Shown here: one piece after another, positions 39,634 through 44,905 of the stretch
How positions within the stretch are numbered: position 1 is the first letter of the stretch
Layout of the letters: every line of letters begins with the position of its first letter
NCBI GenBank assembly: GCA_937930535.1
Contig: CALGKJ010000045.1
Location: 1-44,905, forward strand
Length of the DNA stretch: 44,905 nucleotides
Direction of reading: 5' to 3'
Source of the DNA: an uncultured Clostridia bacterium
GTDB lineage: Bacteria > Bacillota > Clostridia > Lutisporales > Lutisporaceae
Position numbers and translations under genes: made by a program
Notes under the pieces: generated by a model
Told to the model about the DNA's origin: nothing
Database searches by the model: none
Seen by the model: only the letters and a program-made list of their open reading frames with translations

Positions 39634-42048
39634 ATGAAATCAAAAGCAAAAGTCAGGGCAATAAATAAGGAAAACTATAAGCTGGACTATTTACTGCTCA
39701 TACTGCTTACGTTATTTATAGTTTTTTCTCAATTATTCGGAGGACTGTATTTCAGAAGCAGCTTCATACCGGGAATAATCTGCATGGGGCTTATATTTAT
39801 TTTAACTGCAGTACTTATTTATAAGAAAAAGTATTACAGTAAAATAAATAATTTATCAGTAATGGGTTTGATTGGACTTTTCATAGCTTACATATTATCT
39901 TTTTTTGTATCTTTATCTCCTATGGAAGCTCTTGATAGTGCCTTTAAACAGTTTTCTATACTGACAACCTTTATTACTGCTTTCTATATCTCTGCAAGAA
40001 TAAAAGATAAAGATATATTTGAATATGGAATCATATTAATGGGATTTACTCTTTCAATTATTTCATTGCTGAATGCAGCAGGTGTTATGAATACCAATGG
40101 TGTAATAAGCAAAGCAGAGAGGCTGGGTGGGGTATATCAATATCCAAATACAAATGCAATAATAATGGGAGCAGTTATGCTGTTTTTGCTATGTCAGCTA
40201 TTAGACTGTAAAAGCATATACAAAAGACTTACTGTTATATCCGTATTATATCTGTCCTCATGGGCATTTTGGGCATCGGAATCCAGAGGGGCATTAATAA
40301 CAATACTTTTTTTGTGGATGCTCAATATTTTATTTGTTGGACACAGCCACAGGCTCCAATTTTTACTATATGGTGGGTTCTTCCTAGGGGCAGGTGCAAT
40401 ATTATATACCCTTTACGGTATTTCTAACAAAAGCATAAATCACATATACTTTTGTATAATCATTTTCGCTGGTATTTTTGTATTCACATGGATATCCGCA
40501 TTGCTTGATAAAGAAATCTCAAAAATTAAGCCCAAAATAATAAATCTCATGGTATTAACGCTTTTCACAGCAGCACTGGCATTAATAATAATATCTGTCA
40601 GCCTTACAAAACCCCTGCAAATAACGAGCAATGATATACCCAAGGTATATTCCACCTATAAAATTAAACCATCTGCAAATTACTATCTGGAGCTTGAAGT
40701 GTCGGGTAATGCCCATGAGCAAGCAGAGCTTCTTGTATCAGTAAGCAGTATTGATGATAAAAATAATATTACTGATTTAGTATCAGAATCTATATTTGAT
40801 GACGTTAATACGAGAAAAATAAGTTTCGCTACTATTGCAAGCACAAGAAACATAAATATCAGCTTTACCAAAAAAGGCGGTAATCAGAGTTTAAAGCTTC
40901 ATAGATGTGCTATAGTAGAGTGGGAGAGTGCCAAGGTCACAGAAGTAATAAAGCTGGATTTTGTTCTGCTTCCTGACTCAATAGCTAAAAGGGTGAGGAG
41001 CATGAGCCTCAGCTCAGGAACTTTTGCAGAAAGAATAGTATTTATGAAGGATGCACTTAAGGTCTTAAAGGATCACCTTTTGCTAGGTACTGGGGGAGGC
41101 GGCTGGAGATACTCCTACACAAAATATCAATCCTATGGATATATATCAGCCCAGGTTCATAATCATTATCTGCAAACTGCCGTAGAAACAGGACTGATAG
41201 GAATTTTAGCAATGCTGGTGGTTTTTTTAGGTATATTTGTACCAGTGTTCAGACATATATTTGTGTATAAAGTATACAACAACAGACAACTGTCGCTGCT
41301 TGCACTATGTCTTGCTTTGCTGCTGCATTCCGCACTGGACTTTAATTTCTCGATACAAGGGGTCGCATTATTGTTTTGGGCAGTCTTGGGAATGCTTTTG
41401 GGTGAGCTGATGGATAAAAATACTAATATTAACGAGCGTAAATATGACAAATATTTATTTTCAGGTATAGCCATTACCAATATATGTATTATTATTTCAA
41501 CATTTATTATATACAGCGGAATTTCTTATACCTCAATGGGAGATGAATTAGCAGATGATAAACCAATTTTGGCTAAAAACTATTACAAAGCAGCTATGAG
41601 CAGGGATTTTTACAATACCGAGCCTATTATAAAATACGCTGAAATGCTTGCCTTAGAAGCTGATTCTATTCAAAGTAAGGAAGCTTTAGAAAAATCAAAG
41701 CTTTATTATGAGAAGGCACTTAGTATGGAGCCAAATAAAATAAACAATTATCAGTATATGCTTGATTTCTATATGATGCATGGCTTCTATAAAGAAGCGT
41801 CTGAGTTGGTAGATAGGCTTATAAGCATACAGCCGTTGTCTGCTTCAAATTATGAATTAAAAACTGAGGTGAATCTGCATATCTATGAAGCATATATTGA
41901 ACAAAAAAGCAACTTGGAGGCAGAGCACTACAAAGCTAAAATATTAGAGGTTGAGGAGCAATATAATAAGCTTAGACAAAGAAAGAATATTGGCTTTAAG
42001 CTGACTGATAGGACGCTAGATAACCTAGCGCAAATAAGAAGTCGGTAA
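39634..42048 (+). CDS. O-antigen ligase/polymerase-like membrane protein with TPR tail
   Basis: The product is 804 residues; ATG 39634 follows GGAGATG. The N-terminal two thirds are a polytopic membrane protein of the Wzy/WaaL type with at least ten helices. The large external loop (about 335-470) is beta-rich (YYLELEVSGNAHEQAELLVS). The Wzy_C region holds LLLGTGGGGWRYSYTKYQ and the hallmark QVHNHYLQTAVETGLIG. The last ~150 residues form TPR helices (YYKAAMSRDFYNTEPIIKYA and later), a layout found in Gram-positive proteins of this family. It may polymerise or transfer a cell-surface glycan. No glycosyltransferase cluster is adjacent. Confidence 0.85.
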   Translation: MKSKAKVRAINKENYKLDYLLLILLTLFIVFSQLFGGLYFRSSFIPGIICMGLIFILTAVLIYKKKYYSKINNLSVMGLIGLFIAYILSFFVSLSPMEALDSAFKQFSILTTFITAFYISARIKDKDIFEYGIILMGFTLSIISLLNAAGVMNTNGVISKAERLGGVYQYPNTNAIIMGAVMLFLLCQLLDCKSIYKRLTVISVLYLSSWAFWASESRGALITILFLWMLNILFVGHSHRLQFLLYGGFFLGAGAILYTLYGISNKSINHIYFCIIIFAGIFVFTWISALLDKEISKIKPKIINLMVLTLFTAALALIIISVSLTKPLQITSNDIPKVYSTYKIKPSANYYLELEVSGNAHEQAELLVSVSSIDDKNNITDLVSESIFDDVNTRKISFATIASTRNINISFTKKGGNQSLKLHRCAIVEWESAKVTEVIKLDFVLLPDSIAKRVRSMSLSSGTFAERIVFMKDALKVLKDHLLLGTGGGGWRYSYTKYQSYGYISAQVHNHYLQTAVETGLIGILAMLVVFLGIFVPVFRHIFVYKVYNNRQLSLLALCLALLLHSALDFNFSIQGVALLFWAVLGMLLGELMDKNTNINERKYDKYLFSGIAITNICIIISTFIIYSGISYTSMGDELADDKPILAKNYYKAAMSRDFYNTEPIIKYAEMLALEADSIQSKEALEKSKLYYEKALSMEPNKINNYQYMLDFYMMHGFYKEASELVDRLISIQPLSASNYELKTEVNLHIYEAYIEQKSNLEAEHYKAKILEVEEQYNKLRQRKNIGFKLTDRTLDNLAQIRSR

Positions 42049-42157
42049 ACAAGCTGTTGAAGGACAGTTCAAATTGTACTATAATTAAAAACATGCCAAC
42101 CACAATATTAACAGGTCATTAATAAGCTGCAAACATTGTTCTAAAGAATACGGTCAT

Positions 42158-42232
42158 TTTTAACGAATGGTCAGAAGGAAGTCCTCCACTTCTATAAGTG
42201 GGGGTATAAATCCCCTTCTGAACTCGTTAAAA
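42158..42232. repeat. Three-tier nested palindrome (IS605-end-like)
   Basis: Outer arms TTTTAACGA (42158-42166) and TCGTTAAAA (42224-42232), middle arms TCAGAAGG (42171-42178) and CCTTCTGA (42214-42221), inner arms CCTCCACTT (42183-42191) and AAGTGGGGG (42196-42204, one wobble). GGGGTATAAATCCCC (42201-42215) offers a competing stem. The inner part resembles the right-end hairpin of IS200/IS605-type elements, but no tnpA or tnpB gene is near. Confidence 0.6.
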
Positions 42233-42265
42233 GCACGATATTGCAACGTAGTTGTAATATCGTGC
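42233..42265 (+). terminator. Hairpin, possible terminator
   Basis: GCACGATATTGCAAC (42233-42247) pairs with GTTGTAATATCGTGC (42251-42265) with one mismatch and a 3-nt loop, then TTTAA. It directly abuts the nested palindrome. A third hairpin, AAAAGGT/ACCTTTT, is at 42296-42321. Confidence 0.55.
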
Positions 42266-42363
42266 TTTAATACTATTTAGAAAGGATTAATACATAAAAG
42301 GTCGAAATACTGATACCTTTTAATATTAGGGTCGCAAGATTATATGAGGGGATGAAAAACGAT

Positions 42364-44433
42364 ATGAAAAAGACAATTTCACTTGCTATTGTTTTTGCTA
42401 TTATTTTTAATTTTCTAGGAATGATTTCAAATAGCACCGTTTATGCAGATAGCGGAATAACAATGGAGTCAATAAACAGCTTTAAGGGGGCAAAGCTATA
42501 TAATATAGCATATAATGAAAAAAATACATATGTGGCGTTAGGAACGGGAAACTATGCCAAGGTATCAAAGGACGGCAAGGCATGGACTACTGTAAGTTTG
42601 GATGCTTACTACAACATTAATGCTGTAGCATGGAATGAGGGTAAATTTGTTGCGGTAGGAGCTAATAATATATTAACCTCCAAGGATGGCAAGGCATGGA
42701 AGAAAACTGTAAGCTTTGACACTTATGAGCTGGACAGCGTTGTTTATGCTGGGGGAAAATTCTTTTCCTATGGCTATGATTATATGCTGGTTTCAGAAGA
42801 AGGTGATGTTTGGAAGGAAGCTGAAATAGTAAATGATGAGTATAATTTCTATTTAGCTGATAATATTTTATGGAATGGAAATAAATACTACTGCTACACT
42901 CCTGATGCTATACTATCATCAGCAGATGGCATTGAATGGACTTTAGTACAGGATGAGATTTCATATAATACTAGCAGTGCAGGTATATATAATAATAAAG
43001 TATATGCAACGGTGGTTGAACACTACGATAAAAAAAGCAGCTCCTACTCCTTGCGTGTAACAGAGGATGGAGAAAAATGGAGCAAAATTGGTTCCAACTT
43101 TGATGGCTATATCAATAAGATGATATATGACAATAATAAATATGCACTATTAGGTGCAGCTCTTTATAAAGATGGAAGCAAGCTTTATACATCAAGCAAC
43201 GGCAAGATATGGAATACCTATACGTTTACAAATTATATCAGCGATATCGCCATAAATAGCAGAAGATATGTTGTGGTAGGAGATGATGGATATATAGCCT
43301 CATCTATAGATGGAAAGAAGTGGACGCAAGCCGCTATTGACACTACCTGCGAGTTTTACAAGGTTATTTGGAATGGCAGCAGCTTTATAGCATTGGCAAA
43401 CTATGAAGCATACTATTCAAAAGATGGTTTAAAATGGACAAAATTAACTGATATAAATCCCAGAAATACATATTTATATGAAACGAAACTAGATAAAATA
43501 GGAGACAACACATTCATATGCTATGATGATGTAATCATAACTATTGATAAGAACAATAAAATATCTACATATGATGAAATATCAGAGTATTTCTATAGCA
43601 TAAAAAATATTAACAATAAATATATAGCTGTAGGTGAAAGAAATGTAGCAGTATCAGAGGACGGACTTAACTGGAACTATAATACTACTGATTTGGATGT
43701 ATATACTTCCTTTGTGGATGTTGTTTGGTTAAAGGATAAATATGTTGCAGTAGGGCGACGCATTGAGGGAGACAGCTTACATACAGTTTATGCACATTCA
43801 CAAGATGGTCTAAACTGGAATAAAGATTACTCAGATATACTTTACCTCATGATTTCAATGGCAGCAAATGAGAAGGCAGCGGTAGCAGCAGATTATCTTG
43901 GCAGTATACTTTATACTGAGGACGGCATTGATTGGGAAGAGGTATATACCGGTGAAGCAAGTATCAATGCAGTAAGGTATGTAAATAATAGATTTGTCGC
44001 CTTGAGCGAATCAGGCAGTCTGCTAATATCAACCGACGGTAAAAAATGGACTTCTTCTAGCGTAAAATCAAATGCATTTTTATTAGATATTATCTGGACC
44101 GGAAGTGAATATCGAATATATGGATTTGTAGATGGTAGATTTACAGCTTACACATCAAAGGATTTGAAAAGCTGGTTAACACAAAAGCTAAGTCTCACCT
44201 TTAAGGATAAGAATACTGATTATGCAGGTTATTATTACATGAACCAGATAAACTTTGATGGTGTCAAATATTTAGCTGTAGGCAGCCATATATTTATATC
44301 AACAGACGGCATTAAATGGGAAGCTTATGGAGCTGGCGGAGACACCATGTTCAACAGTTTTGTAAAGAGCAACGAGGAATATATAACTGTAGGCAATAAT
44401 GGCTGTATATTTAAAATTAAGCTTAAGAAGTAA
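42364..44433 (+). CDS. Secreted beta-propeller-like repeat protein (14 S-x-D-G-x-x-W repeats)
   Basis: The product is 689 residues from ATG 42364; ATG 42352 is in frame but abuts the GAGGGG site, so it is less likely. Signal peptide KKTISLAIVFAIIFNFLGMI, cleaved after VYA (residue 28). About fourteen copies of an S-x-D/E-G-x-x-W motif are spread through it, e.g. VSKDGKAWTTV, TSSNGKIWNTY, YSKDGLKWTKL, YTEDGIDWEEV and ISTDGIKWEAY, each in a ~45-residue unit also containing VxWxxxxFVAVG. This is the BNR/sialidase-type blade pattern; no catalytic residues of sialidases are seen. It is probably a carbohydrate- or protein-binding surface protein. The last unit ends YITVGNNGCIFKIKLKK. Confidence 0.75.
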   Translation: MKKTISLAIVFAIIFNFLGMISNSTVYADSGITMESINSFKGAKLYNIAYNEKNTYVALGTGNYAKVSKDGKAWTTVSLDAYYNINAVAWNEGKFVAVGANNILTSKDGKAWKKTVSFDTYELDSVVYAGGKFFSYGYDYMLVSEEGDVWKEAEIVNDEYNFYLADNILWNGNKYYCYTPDAILSSADGIEWTLVQDEISYNTSSAGIYNNKVYATVVEHYDKKSSSYSLRVTEDGEKWSKIGSNFDGYINKMIYDNNKYALLGAALYKDGSKLYTSSNGKIWNTYTFTNYISDIAINSRRYVVVGDDGYIASSIDGKKWTQAAIDTTCEFYKVIWNGSSFIALANYEAYYSKDGLKWTKLTDINPRNTYLYETKLDKIGDNTFICYDDVIITIDKNNKISTYDEISEYFYSIKNINNKYIAVGERNVAVSEDGLNWNYNTTDLDVYTSFVDVVWLKDKYVAVGRRIEGDSLHTVYAHSQDGLNWNKDYSDILYLMISMAANEKAAVAADYLGSILYTEDGIDWEEVYTGEASINAVRYVNNRFVALSESGSLLISTDGKKWTSSSVKSNAFLLDIIWTGSEYRIYGFVDGRFTAYTSKDLKSWLTQKLSLTFKDKNTDYAGYYYMNQINFDGVKYLAVGSHIFISTDGIKWEAYGAGGDTMFNSFVKSNEEYITVGNNGCIFKIKLKK

Positions 44434-44437
44434 ACAT

Positions 44438-44485
44438 TATAGATAACCAACTGAATAAATTTTATTTTGAAGTTGTTTCTCTATA
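44438..44485 (-). repeat. Palindromic repeat, copy C
   Basis: TATAGATAACCAACT (44438-44452) and AGTTGTTTCTCTATA (44471-44485) pair with two mismatches. On the minus strand its loop begins TCAAAAT, like copies A and B. It lies right after the propeller-protein stop. Confidence 0.8.
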
Positions 44486-44488
44486 GCC

Positions 44489-44517
44489 TTGACATATTGT
44501 GGTTAATAATATAAAAT
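44489..44517 (+). promoter_or_regulatory. Promoter of the T-box transcript
   Basis: Perfect TTGACA (44489-44494) and TAAAAT (44512-44517) with a 17-bp spacer, directly after palindromic repeat copy C. Confidence 0.7.
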
Positions 44518-44551
44518 ACTTAAGTATATCAACATATATAGACTTAAAAGC

Positions 44552-44809
44552 TAGGAAATGGACAGTAGCTTAAGCAATTGCTTTTAGAGAAATAATCATT
44601 TGGTGAAAGATTATTACAATGGCTTTTGTGAAGATCACCATGGAGCTTGGCAGCCGAACTGCATAACTATAGTAGGCCGTCACGCAGGCATGCGTTATAT
44701 GCTTTGAGTGATTGGTGGATTTAAAGCTCTTAAATCCATTGATAAATTGGGTGGTACCACGGTTAATCGTCCCTGTTTGCAATATATTGCGACAGGGACT
44801 TTATTTTTT
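44552..44809 (+). promoter_or_regulatory. T-box leader, probable Ile specifier (AUC)
   Basis: T-box leaders read uncharged tRNA to allow transcription of amino-acid genes. The core TGGGTGGTACCACGG is at 44748-44762. The 5' part has GGACAGTA (44560-44567) and AGAGAAA of Stem I, and then GTGAAGATCACCATGGAGC. Aligning to the usual NNN-A specifier layout gives ATC followed by A, i.e. isoleucine; GAT (Asp) is the less likely alternative. The terminator is GTCCCTGT (44769-44776) with ACAGGGAC (44792-44799) and TTTATTTTTT. Confidence 0.88.
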
Positions 44810-44810
44810 A

Positions 44811-44856
44811 TAGGGTTTTTAGCTTGAAACTTAGATTATTCTAAGCCAAAAACCTA
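44811..44856 (+). promoter_or_regulatory. Hairpin downstream of the T-box terminator
   Basis: TAGGGTTTTTAGCTTG (44811-44826) pairs with CTAAGCCAAAAACCTA (44841-44856) with small bulges. There is no T run. It lies in the 5' leader of the regulated gene. Confidence 0.5.
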
Positions 44857-44878
44857 GAAGGGAAGCAATAATTAGCAC

Positions 44879-44905
44879 ATGAATAAATTAAGTTTTATGG
44901 TTGCT
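44879..44905 (+). CDS. Possible start of the T-box-regulated gene (partial)
   Basis: ATG 44879 opens a frame (MNKLSFMVA) that runs off the window end. GGGAAG at 44860-44865 is a rather distant ribosome site, so the start is uncertain. An Ile T-box usually controls ileS, branched-chain biosynthesis genes or a transporter; nine residues do not tell which. Confidence 0.25.

Noticed and set aside
44570-44782. 70-codon minus-strand frame at the window end
   Set aside because: It is the antisense of the T-box leader, which explains the conservation-like structure.

Overview
The window looks like chromosome of a low-GC Gram-positive bacterium of the class Clostridia. It is strongly AT-rich, has AGGAGG-type ribosome binding sites with frequent TTG/GTG starts, intrinsic terminators, a T-box leader and Gram-positive (CGAAC-N4-GTTCG-like) SOS boxes. 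The species cannot be named from the sequence alone.

Layout. (1) 1-2760 is a small accessory islet: the 3' part of a HEPN-motif gene, a PBECR4-type gene behind tandem repeats and a hairpin, the C-terminal scrap of a transposase, the 3' end of a group II intron, and a RelB/YoeB-type toxin-antitoxin pair with a palindromic operator. (2) 3110-12888 is a glycan-use locus: an unknown protein, an ArsR-type regulator with a large C-terminal domain, then a sugar ABC importer (binding lipoprotein and two permeases, no ATPase gene), a GH2 glycosidase, a membrane-anchored GH43 glycosidase and an aldose 1-epimerase. The regulator gene lies between two copies of a 47-bp palindromic repeat; a third copy sits at 44438. 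(3) 13187-20487 is sensing and export: a chemoreceptor, a PilZ protein, a TetR remnant joined to an ABC exporter operon, and an OmpR-type two-component pair. (4) 20716-28739 is mostly housekeeping: a small membrane protein, an HtrA-like protease, a Y-family polymerase with an SOS-like box, a DUF1904 protein, a MoxR/DUF58/membrane-protein operon, tadA and tRNA-Ser(CGA).

(5) 28853-35674 holds small and surface-related genes: a coiled-coil protein, a peptidoglycan-binding protein gene split by one amber codon, a 59-residue membrane protein, an orphan SOS-type promoter, a HTH-TPR (RRNPP-like) regulator overlapping a 46-codon secreted-peptide gene, several small proteins, a lipoprotein and a stalk-domain protein. 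(6) 35717-44433 holds a DMT transporter, a CDF cation transporter, a lipoprotein, a frameshifted secreted-protein gene, an O-antigen-ligase/TPR protein and a secreted protein with fourteen S-x-D-G-x-x-W-type repeats. (7) 44438-44905 is a repeat copy, a promoter and a T-box leader (specifier read as AUC, Ile) whose target gene lies mostly beyond the window.

The most promising undescribed unit is the RRNPP-like receptor plus candidate pheromone gene at 31074-32466, about 240 bp downstream of an SOS-type promoter. Also notable are the 47-bp palindromic repeats coupled to promoters, a 108-nt structured intergenic element at 39491-39598, and several freshly broken genes.
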